Assembly: GCA_029378245.1 (NCBI GenBank)
Contig: JARKIF010000052.1
Span: 62,001 to 126,000 of the forward strand
Reading direction: 5' to 3'
DNA: 64,000 nucleotides
Source of the DNA: Roridomyces roridus
Lineage: Eukaryota > Basidiomycota > Agaricomycetes > Agaricales > Mycenaceae
The translations under genes were made by a program, and so were the position numbers. Below are positions 54,951-64,000 of this stretch, in pieces (position 1 is the stretch's first letter; each line of letters starts with the position of its first letter). The notes under the pieces are model-generated. The model searched no databases, was not told the origin of the DNA, and saw only the letters and a program-made list of their open reading frames with translations.

Positions 54951-55787
54951 ATGCCTCCAGCAAACATGGCCTTCCCAAAGACATTCGACGCATACGTCCC
55001 CTGCAACCTCGCACAGTTCCTCTCTCTCGCGAAATTCAAACCGGACTATGTCTCCCTCGAAACTCTGCGCAGCATCCCGCTCGACGCGGCATCCTTGGCG
55101 TCCTTCTCGTACGCAGAGAAATTAACACCCCCCGACGTATTCATCCATTGCACTCGGTGCTACTACTTTGCGCTCGCCTTTTTGTACAACGGGTTCCCTT
55201 CCAACACTCCGGGTGTCCCACAAATCACCCTGGAGGAGCTCACCCAGCGGCTCTACCATACGTGCATCTTGCACGACATTGGCCTCACCACCACCGAGGA
55301 GGGTAGCGAGCACCCTGCGAGCAAGATGTCGTTCGAGTTGCACGGGGGAATCATGGCATATGAGCACCTCCAAGCGTCGATGGATTCGGCGCGGCTGGGC
55401 GACATCGTGCAGAGCATCGTGCTGCACACTTCGCAGTGGAACGAAGGCAACGTGTCTGCTGTCACACAGCTCATCACCCTCAGCGCCTTCCTCGACGTCG
55501 GGGGATTCGATGTCTACGGACCGGGGGCATCGCTCGCGGCGCTTATTAATAGGAAGACCGTCAAGGAGATCGAGGACGCGTACCCCAGAGGAGGGTTTGG
55601 GACTTTCTCCAAGGTTGGAGCAAAGATGTATGTGGAGGGGAACCCGGATTGTTTGATGTCGCATTTCCCTGGCGGGGTGAGTTCATTCTGCTTGGTATCG
55701 TTCCGCTACTGAATTCTCGAAATTTAGATGGACGCATTCTTGAAGATCGCGCCGCTCGTGGAGTCGATTGTGCCTGCGGACGAGTAG
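54951..55787 (+). CDS. HD-domain protein, cyanamide hydratase-like (copy 1)
   Basis: Exon 1 54951-55676 and exon 2 55728-55787, joined in phase, give 261 residues. By comparison with copy 2 the start may be the second ATG (54966, MAFPKTFDAY). Family blocks: FIHCTRCYYFALAFLYNGFP, HTCILHDIGLTTTEE (the HD metal pair), MSFELHGGIMAYEHLQ and IVQSIVLHTSQWNEG. The C-terminus is LESIVPADE-like. These match the fungal cyanamide hydratase/Ddi2-type HD family, which hydrates cyanamide to urea, although many members have no tested substrate. It is convergent with copy 2. Confidence 0.75.
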
Positions 55788-56248
55788 TTGTTAAAGCTGT
55801 TTGATTGTATACGAGAGAGAGAAAAAAACTGTTGTCAGAAGTGTGCAGGTTCGGCGGTATGATCCCGAGCCAGATCGAATTGGAAACAACGGATCGGTGT
55901 GTGCCGACAGGTCTTGAACCGTGAGTACTTAGCTGATCATGCCGATGGCCGGCGTCTTGATCATCAGATGATGCGATGAGTCATGCCTTCACTTGTCCTT
56001 TGCCTTTCACCAGCACGACGCATGGCCCACGACTGGACATCGCTCGTCCACGGCACCCGTCCCAACACTATTGAGAAGCAGGGGAATGCCTGCGGGCTCC
56101 TCCCTCGGTTGTTCTATCAGATTCCAAATGTCCGTTCCGACTGTGCGTGCCGATCTCGGAAATTTCTCTCACTCACGAGCATATATGTAGTCACAATGGG
56201 ATTGTTTGTAGTATTCATGGACATTCCATGTAAGTTTATGTATTTCCA
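55788..56248. other. Region between two convergent HD-domain genes
   Basis: About 460 bases that must hold both 3' ends. No coding potential was recognised. A TGATCATGCC...GGCGTCTTGATCATCA inverted arrangement near 55934-55968 could form a hairpin. Confidence 0.35.
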
Positions 56249-57077
56249 CTACTCATCTGCGGCCACAATCGGCTCGTCGCGGATCCCTTTCACAAAGGCC
56301 TCCAACTATTTCTCGACGATCAGCAACTGACCGCGCAAAAAAGTCAAAGAAAGTACTCACCCCTCCCGGAAAATGACCCATCAAACAATCAGGTGCCTCC
56401 TTCGCATTGCTCTCCAAAGCCTGCCTCCCATCGGCACCCAACTTTCCTCTCGGGTACTCCTTCTCGATCTCCCGGATCGTCTTGGGATGGATCATCGACC
56501 CGAGTACTCCAGGTCCGAATGCCTGCAATCCCAGCACGTCAAGCAGCGCGCTGAGGGATATGAGCTGCTTGGTGGATGAAACGGTTCCCTCGTTCCACTG
56601 GGAGGTATGCAGCATGATGCTCTGGACTATATCGCCCAGCTGGTGCGCGTCGAGCTCGAGCTCGGGGGCTTTGAGGTGCTCGTACGCCATGATGCCGCCG
56701 TGGAGCTCGAACGACATGGTATGTGCCGGGTGAGCGCGGCCTTCAGCTGTTGTCGTCCATCCGAGGTCGTGGAGGATGCAGGTGTGGTATACGCGTCGGA
56801 CCAGCTCGGTGAAGGTAATCTGGGGAACGCCCGCTGTCCCGGAGGGAAATCCGTTGGCGAGGATGGCGAGGGAGAAGTAGTAGCATCGGACGGAGTGGAT
56901 GAAACCCTCGTGAGGGGTTATTTTCTTTGCGTATTCAAAGGACGCTGTGTGCGCGGGGTCGAGGGGCACGGCGTGCAAAGCCTCCAGTGAAATGTACTCC
57001 GGTTTGAATTTCGCGAGAGCGAGAAACTCCTGGAAGTTGCTGGGGAGGTACGCGTCGAATGTCTGAGGGAAGGCCAT
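56249..57077 (-). CDS. HD-domain protein, cyanamide hydratase-like (copy 2)
   Basis: The start at 57077 (MAFPQTFDAYLPSNFQEFLA) is chosen because copy 1 begins the same way. The frame upstream of it is open but not protein-like. It contains FIHSVRCYYFSLAILANGFP, HTCILHDLGWTTTAEG, MSFELHGGIMAYEHLK and IVQSIMLHTSQWNEG. An intron of about 60 nt separates HFPGG from the last exon, LEAFVKGIRDEPIVAADE, stop at 56249. The intron position is the same as in copy 1, so the pair arose by duplication with inversion. Confidence 0.75.
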
Positions 57078-57278
57078 TGATGCTCGACTTCGGTTGTCGA
57101 TGCAAGTTTTATACCAAAGTTCCTCGAGCTCATTTAGAGTCAGGCCTGGTATCCCCGGCAGTTGCTTACTGATGATGACAGATGACCGGGTGACTGAGCA
57201 GGCCGACGCGTTGTTTACATATGCTTGGTTGCCCACGCCACCGATTTGACTCACCTTCCTCTGTCATGAATACATGAC

Positions 57279-60200
57279 ATGTCGACACTTCTGCCCTTCC
57301 ACAAGCTCATTCTAGAGCGAATACACGACCCCACCACCAATGACCTCCTCGTCTTCGCCCGTGGTCTCGGTCTTCGTCGGATAATCTGCACCCTGCTCAA
57401 GGTCTACGCCACTGAAGGGAGCACCGTGCTTCTCGTCAATGCCACGCCGGAGGAAGAGTCGGAGATCGGAGAGGAACTGGGCATAATGGGGTGCAGGAAT
57501 CCGGGGCTCAGGGTCATCGGCTATGAGACCCAGAGCAAGGATAGGTCAGTCTTGTCCGGGCTTCTTCCATGCTGCTTTTCGAATGCTCCCAAGGCAGAAT
57601 CTCTACAAAACCGGCGGAATCTTCTCCGTCACCTCCCGTATCCTCGTAGTCGACATGCTCCAAGGAGACATACCGATCTCACGCATCACTGGTATGCTTG
57701 TCCTCCACGCCGAACTGTATGACGACCCATTTATCCCGTGCTCCCGTTGACGCCCTCTTCGCAGAGTGACACCACTTGCCACCGAAGCCTTCATTGTGCG
57801 ACTCTACCGAGAGAAAAACAAGACGGGTTTCCTCAAAGCCTTCACTGACCAACCCGAACACATTACGAACGGCATGCAACCGCTCAAGAATATCATGAAA
57901 GAGCTCCAGATTCGCACCGTCCACATATACCCACGGTGAGTCTGCCGGCCGCGGAGTCCTTTACTTTCTGAATGCAAAACAACCCAGATTCCAGGACGAT
58001 ATCAAGAAAACGCTCGAGCGGCGCCGAGCGGATGTCATTGAACTGTCGCAAAACCTCTCAGAATCCATGTCCGACATCCACCACGCCATACTCCAGTGCA
58101 TGACAAACACTCTCGGGGAACTGAAGCGTTCCAACTCGACGGTACGTGCCTGTGTCCTTTTCTTTTGAAATTATTCATCGAAAATGCAGCTCGACCTTGA
58201 TGATTTCAATGTGGAAAACGCCTACTTCCGCTCATTCGACGTCATCGTCCGGCGACAGCTCGATGCTGTCTGGCATAAAACCGGTCCCAAGACGAAGCAA
58301 CTGGTTACGGACCTCGGGATCCTACGTCGGCTGCTCTCCTACCTCCTCACCTATGACCCTCTCCAATTTCAAGCCTACCTCGAAACACTGCTCGCGACGA
58401 GCACGGTGACCGTCATGGGCGTCAAGCAGAACCGCTCCCCGTGGATGATCAGCGAAGCGGCGCACATCATCTTTGAGGTTGCCAAAAGGCGGTGTTACAC
58501 CGTCAGTTCGACCGCCAAGCTCTCTGGCAACGGTCTTCCCCAACAGTCGGCTGCAGATGTCAACGATGACGAGTGGGACGTCGTGGATGAACTCGCCGGA
58601 ACCTCTGGTGAGAAGAGGCCCAAGTGGCTGCCGGAGGGCCTCGAGCCTGTCTTGGAGGAGTTGCCGAAATGGAGTCTTCTGGCAGAAATCCTACTCGAGG
58701 CGGACGAGGAGATTTTGAGGATGGAGTCGCAGAGGCGAGTTCCTGGTGTTGCGCCTCCACCAGGAAGCAACACGATCCTCGTCATGGCGTCTTCCACGCG
58801 GACGTGCACGCTTATATCCGAGTTCCTGTCTTCTAAAGACGACACCCAGCCAAAAGGCGCCCAGGGGCGTACGATGCTTCTCCGTAAGCTTAGGTTGTAT
58901 CTCTGGTGGAAGCGCAAGCTCGCGGAGCGGAAGCAGGATGGGAGGCCTGGGTTTGGGATGCCTAATAGTGCAGGGAGGGCAGGGCCGAATCAGGGGTATG
59001 AGAAGATGTATGGGGGCGGGGAGGGGATTAGTGAGGCGTTGCAGAGGAAAGATAGGGAGAGGGAGGAGAAGAGGGCGTCGAGGCGGAGGGTGAGGGGTGG
59101 GGCGCCGGGGGCGTCTGCCTCTGGGTCGGGAGCTACAGCGCGGCCCGTGCCCCCTCCGGTGAAGGCTGTCAGTGCGATTGGGACTATTCGTGAGGAGGCG
59201 AATAATATTGCTGATTTGTGAGTATTCCTATTCCAAGTGACTTTGGTTAACCGTTTTTTCAGCTGGGCGGCGCAAAGCGTCGAGGATATCGACGCGCAGG
59301 CTGCCATGGCGCTCGACCTGACTGAAGCCTCGCTACTCACATTCGATGATGCCGAGTTCGACACCAACTACGGGCTCCTGGAACCACAGCTGACAGTGCT
59401 TGTCCGCCCGTACTCGGATGATACGGACGATAGGATGTTGGCGGAGATACAGCCGCGGTTTATCGTCATGTATGAGCCGAATATGGACTTCATTAGGAGG
59501 ATTGAGGTGCGTTTCCGACTTTCTCGACACGCACAATTGACGGGACGCCACGACAGGTGTACCGAAGCTCGAATCCCGGGCTCAATGTTCGTGTGTATCA
59601 TATGGTTTACGGCAACTCGTGCGAGGAGCACAAGTACCTTGCTGGCATTCGCAAGGAGAAGGACGCCTTTCAGAGGTTGATTAAAGAGCGGGGGGTTAGA
59701 CTTCTTTTCCTCTTTTTCTTCTTTCGTGCTGAACTCGTGCGTAGACCATGCTTCTGCCTATATTCGAAGACCGCGGCGACGGGCGAGGGGATGCGCTTAT
59801 CAAGACGATCAGTACGCGGATTGCTGGGGGCAGGAAGGAGCTCAGTAAAACGGTGTCCCAGGTTCGTGTGCAGTATCAGGCTCATGCTGTTTCTAATAAT
59901 TAATTGAATCGCTAGGTCATCGTCGATATGCGAGAGTTTCGTTCGACGCTGCCCTCGCTGTTGCATGCCACGGATATGCTCGTCATCCCCGCAACGCTGA
60001 CGGTTGGGGATTATATCTTGACGCCGGATATCTGTGTCGAACGCAAGAGTCTGCCCGATTTGGTGTCGAGTTTCAATTCTGGACGATTGTGAGTTCTTTG
60101 CCTCTCGTTTGACTGGACGTGAATTGGTCTCCAGGTTTACCCAATGCGAGCTGATGTCGGTGCATTACAAACATCCGATACTTCTCATCGAGTTTGAGGA

Positions 60201-60738
60201 AGACAAGGCGTTTTCCCTCGAGGTGAGTCTCCCCTCGTCCTTTGAATCACGTTTAATACGATATCAGGTCGTCTCGGACTTGAAGTCATACGCCAAACCG
60301 ACGAACAAATACCCTCCCAAAAAGGGTGGCGTGTCTGAACAACAACAAGCGGGACCTTCAGTCCAATCTAAACTCGTCCTCCTCATGCTCTCCTTCCCCC
60401 GCCTGCGCATCATCTGGGCCTCCTCGCCGTACGCCACCGCGGAGATCTTTGCGGATTTGAAAGCCAACATGCCGGAACCTGATCCGCGGACGGCTATCGC
60501 TGTCGGGGCGGAGGAGGATCCCGACGTGGGTGCCGGGGTGAATGCGGCTGCGGAGGAGCTGTTGAGGTGTTTGCCTGGGATTACGGCCAAGAATGTCAAG
60601 TATGTGGCGAGTAAGGTGAGGAATGTGAGGGAGCTTTGTGAGATGGATTTGGTTGGGGTGCAGGGGATACTGGGGATTGAGCCTGGGCGGAAGTGTTGGG
60701 AGTTTATACATCACGGGGAGGGCAAGGGGAGTCGGTGA
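57279..60738 (+). CDS. DNA repair endonuclease Rad1/XPF (ERCC4)
   Basis: An N-terminal helicase-like region ([40 protein letters not shown]) is followed by the long middle part ([40 protein letters not shown]). A linker rich in Gly, Arg and Ala carries basic runs. The ERCC4 nuclease domain has [40 protein letters not shown] (the GD...ERKxxxD catalytic core, about 60005-60065) and [15 protein letters not shown] helix-hairpin-helix pair ends the protein ([38 protein letters not shown]), stop at 60738. XPF with its ERCC1 partner cuts 5' of DNA lesions in nucleotide excision repair and removes recombination flaps. About nine short introns. Confidence 0.92.
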
Positions 60739-60816
60739 TATGGTTTGGATTATAGTGGTGTGGTGTACAATAGCTACAGTTTATGCTAGTTGGGATACAT
60801 GTACAGATACAGTTTC

Positions 60817-62334
60817 TACTCTTGATCGCTTTCTTGCTGGGCCCAGCGGACGGTGCTCTGCTGAGCCCCAGTTGGTGCGGTCATGATACCGACCTCGGCT
60901 TCTTTGTGAAGGTTGAGTATCAGCCGGGAGGTCATCGTGACTGACAGGCTAGAAAGTTATTGTAAGGAGCGATAATATCATTTGCATCTGGGCAGTACAT
61001 ACCAGTTTGCGAGTGTCGTCAACGAGCCGGGGCTGACCCACTGTGATGGTATGAACAAAAGGGAAAGAGAGGAAGAAGGAATGGACCGAACCCCTCCGGA
61101 CGTGGCCTGCAGACAGCAAGTTAGTGGGTAAGAAGTCTTGAGGCAAATCACGCACATAGTATGTCAAGATATTCGCGAGATTCGTGAGCGCCATGACACT
61201 AAAAGCGACCTTGAACACGAGAGCGAGGTTCCTTGGTTGGTTACATACCCGAAATATACAGCACCTCAAGAGAATTTCGGTCAATCATTCCAGTTCAAAA
61301 CGTGGGTCGGGCGTACCATCTCGGATAATGACTGTATGCAGCTTGGCGCCTGAATCCATCCATCTACGACCGGTGTATGCGTTGTAGATGAGCAGACAGA
61401 AGAGACATGTGTCGAACGCGAATAAGGCTTCCCAGGGAGCTGCTAGATCTACGAGGCAGGTCAGCTTTTGAATTCAGGGACGACATGAAATGGGACGCAC
61501 GGTGGGCGCTGGATTGCACTTGAGAGGTTGGAGAGGAGGGTAATGAGCGGGACGCACGTGGAAGAGATTAATCCAAAGTGGCATCCTCCCACTGAGGAAC
61601 GGGCTCCGTGTTGTCCAGTGAGGGACCACTGGGGGATTGTCAGTACTTTCGGGGAGATAGAATAGGGACTTGCGATTGTTAGTCCGGTTCCGCACGCCGC
61701 TATGGCAATCATGCAGCACAATATTCGGTTATCTCGACCGAAGAGGGCGTATACTCTGATCAGCATGACGACTATCGCGCGATCGTCAGGATGAATAGAA
61801 TAGGCATGGAGTTGGTATTACGAACGACAGGTGATGGTTTGCGAGCAAACCAGGGCTAGCTCGCGAAACAGGCTGTAGTTCTCGCATGTCTTGGTGGAGA
61901 GTCTCGTGAGGAAGGGTAGTGGCGCTATTGCGAATCCGGTGGCGAATGCAAAATATCTGTTGACTAAAAACTATTGTGAGGACATCGTAGTTCGGGTGGG
62001 AGAGCAACAGACTGAAAAACCAGTATGAGCTCATGGAGCGTGTGCGTTTCCAGAGTAGGGCGATCTCGCGGTCTGAATCCTCCTGTGAGACTGAGGGCAT
62101 CTCGGAGAGAGGATCGTACCCAGAGTCAAGAGATGATCCCAGTACAAGAGGGCTGTGGAGGGTAAGCTTCCGAATGGATCTGAAGGAGATATAGCCAACG
62201 CACTTGTCCCCGCGAGATGCCAGCAACCGAGAAAAAAGCTGAGGAAACGGAATCAGAGTGAGCTTGGCTGGATATCTCAATCCGTACGCCTCGCGACTGG
62301 ATGCACTTGGGACGGCGTCCGAGTCTGTCGACAT
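60817..62334 (-). CDS. DUF6533 seven-helix membrane protein (copy E)
   Basis: Start MSTDSDAVPSASSREAYGLR at 62334. Exons then give TALLYWDHLLTLG, REIALLWKRTRSMSSYWFFS, a helix around 61990-61860, VVMLIRVYALFGRDNRILCC, an exon with FAFDTCLF and VIIRDG-like text (61440-61300), VMALTNLANILTYYV and MTSRLILNLHKEAEVG, stop at 60817. The order and spacing match copies A, C and D. The stop is the TAG after WAQQESDQE. The function is unknown. It is convergent with Rad1/XPF, only 78 bases away. Confidence 0.68.
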
Positions 62335-63088
62335 ATGATGCCACGAGAGGAAAAGGGACAGCGGAGAAGGAAGGAGCGACTGTCGATGAGGAAGGTGGAC
62401 AGGCAGCGGATCGCCATGCTTCGGAGGTGACAGACAATCAGAAATGTGTGCCCGGCAACGGGTTCGCGACGCGCGTAAGACGGTAGGCGATTGCTTCGTT
62501 CGGCCGCCGTGTCATAGGGGTTACAACCCCAGGGAGGGAGCGCAGACCCTCGCAGACTTGACGATTCGACAATGGGAGCGCTGTCTGCACGCGACTGACT
62601 CAGATTCGGAAGGGGCACGGTGAAAATTGAAATTGCCGCCGGAGGCGCAGGCCGCAGGCGCAGTGATCGGCGCCAAAATACCCGCGTGACGGCGGCAGTG
62701 TGACATCCACTAGCGCCGATCGCAACTCTGAGCTTCGCAGCTTGAACTCCACACCCGGGGCCAGCGCTCTTCTCCTGGACGCCCATAGTTGATGTCTCGC
62801 ACGAGTCGCATGGTGGGCTGGCCTCTTGATATACCCGCCGCCCTATGTAGGTCAAGACTCAAATCACGCCTGAGGTGCATCTACGTCGTCCACCAGGCTC
62901 TTTCCTCCTGACGATAGCGCACACCAGACCCTCAAGGTGGGTGGGCGGCTTCTCTTGTTGGCAGGCTGAGAGCTTTCACGCTGAGATCGTGAGTTTAGGG
63001 CTTCTCCTAATTGAACCCAGATCGGGAAGGATTGTGCGGGGCCTTATAAAAGCAGGGGCTCATTCATCTTCAGGGGTACTTAGTTACG
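62335..63088. other. Divergent intergenic region before DUF7330-like gene 4
   Basis: About 750 bases with the promoter of DUF6533 copy E at the left and the shared promoter block of DUF7330-like gene 4 at the right (62998-63053). No other gene was recognised. Confidence 0.4.
62998..63053 (+). promoter_or_regulatory. Shared promoter block of DUF7330-like gene 4
   Basis: GGGCTTCTCCTAATTGAACC, then CAGATCGGGAAGGATTGTGC and GGGGCCTTATAAAAGC. The TATA box lies about 40 bases before the ATG at 63089. It is nearly the same as the block before gene 2, 30 kb away on the other strand. Confidence 0.65.
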
Positions 63089-64000
63089 ATGCCCAACAAC
63101 AAGCAAGACCAGAAAACCCTCCTCCCAACGACCGTCGAGGTACGATGGTGATTCATCCACACGGTTTCGGGACTCAGCCTTATTCGTAGATTTTGCCGAC
63201 GGGTCTGCCTCCTTACACCGAAACCGCCGAATTTGGCCCCAGTTCCGCTACTGCTATGGAGGACTGGCACCCCAACGCGCCACAGAACAACATCCTCATC
63301 GCACGGACCTTTGGTTCGGTAAAGAGCCGGTTCACCGTCGACCCAAACATCCACCCCCCGAGGTCGCTGCTCCGGGCCGTCTCGGCCTGGGAAAAGGAAG
63401 ATGGCAACTTCAAGACCGGCGACGCCGTCGAGCTGGATGTTGGATGGGGCCGGATCGACGCGGAGGTGTGCGTGTTGCCCGTCTCGGAGGGCGCGGTGTG
63501 TGAGCAGAATGGATATCCATGCTGTCCGAAGAAGAGGGGTGATCATCCTCCACCCTGTACCATAATGAGTCGGCTGTCTGTGCGCACGTTCATAGGGGAT
63601 GTGACGCTCAAGGTTGATGTCGTGGGTACTTTGCCCTTATTGCCATCCGTTCACTCATTCGTATCATATAATACTAGGGCAAGCTCAGTCCATGCACCCC
63701 ACGGCTGAATATCTATGTAATGACGGTGTGGGGGCAGGTCGCACTGTTTCTCCCGCGATCGTTCCACGGCCCGCTGGTAACCTCCTGCTCTGGCACCCCG
63801 CGCCTCTCCTCGACACTGGCACGCATGTCCACGCCCATCAAGGAGGTTGGCAGAGAAAAACGCTGGTTTGTCGGCGACGTGAGCGCATGGCGCGCAGGGT
63901 GTGAGCACGGCGACAATGTGACTGTGGGCTCGAGCTTTGGAAAGGTGTGGGTTGGCTATGAGGGCGAGGAGGAAGAGGCGAGAAGGGCGTTGCGTTGGGG
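63089..64000 (+). CDS. DUF7330-like membrane-anchored protein (gene 4), cut by the window edge
   Basis: Exon 1 (63089-63139) encodes MPNNKQDQKTLLPTTVE, almost the same as gene 2. Exon 2 starts at 63190 (ILPTGLPPYTETAEF) and includes NILIARTFGSVKSRFTVDPN, AVELDVGWGRIDAEVCVLPV and RTFIGDVTLKVDV. After an intron (about 63620-63735) comes GQVALFLPRSFHGPLVTSCS-type text, KRWFVGDVSAWRA and GKVWVGYEGEEEEARRALRW up to the edge. The missing end should hold the C-terminal helix seen in genes 1-3. Confidence 0.68.

Noticed and set aside
57078..57254. N-terminal extension of HD-domain copy 2
   Set aside because: The frame is open but copy 1 starts at the MAFPKTF-equivalent position, and the extension contains splice-like and non-conserved sequence.

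Overview
This window comes from the nuclear genome of a filamentous basidiomycete, most likely an Agaricomycete. The genes carry many very short GT-AG introns (about 45-75 nt). The content includes expanded mushroom-type families (DUF6533 seven-helix proteins, DUF7330-like proteins), a secreted DyP peroxidase, a GH92 mannosidase, a GH3 glucosidase, an arrestin-like protein, histone H4 and Rad1/XPF. Exon models below were read by eye and were checked for reading frame only where stated.

Layout. 0-10.6 kb: a 3' fragment resembling arylamine N-acetyltransferase; a two-RRM glutamine-rich RNA-binding protein; a GH92 alpha-mannosidase; an arrestin-like protein; a fragment of a basidiomycete WFN-motif family. 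10.6-13.7 kb: gene-poor, with a 470-bp MITE that has 20-bp inverted ends and an 8-bp target duplication, plus degenerate tRNA-like repeats. 13.7-20.2 kb: three DUF6533 membrane proteins, one with a 17-bp tandem duplication that shifts its frame. 20.5-27.7 kb: a p32/Mam33 protein carrying an N-terminal zinc-binding motif, a 78-residue unknown, a DyP peroxidase, a long gap and histone H4. 28.2-34.7 kb: three DUF7330-like paralogues, the first split by a 2,071-bp element with an 8-bp target duplication. 35-36.5 kb: a possible Ecm11-like protein.

37.1-50.3 kb: a fourth DUF6533 gene split by a complete 11.6-kb Ty3/Gypsy retrotransposon. Two 976-bp LTRs look identical by eye, and PBS, gag, protease, RT-RNase H-integrase and PPT are all recognisable. 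The insertion point lies in a short intron. Between the end of pol and the PPT the element carries a seven-exon gene on the opposite strand. It has its own TATA box and encodes a 369-residue protein ending in an arginine-rich tail and a CCHC zinc knuckle. This is the strongest candidate for something undescribed in the window.

50.4-64 kb: a GH3 glucosidase with a PA14 insert; a tRNA-Thr(AGT) with an apparent 4-nt intron; a convergent pair of HD-domain cyanamide-hydratase-like genes, one preceded by a tandemly duplicated promoter segment; Rad1/XPF; a fifth DUF6533 gene; and the 5' part of a fourth DUF7330-like gene. Three of the four DUF7330-like genes share a block of about 55 bp containing the TATA box, so the family was probably spread by duplication with its promoter.
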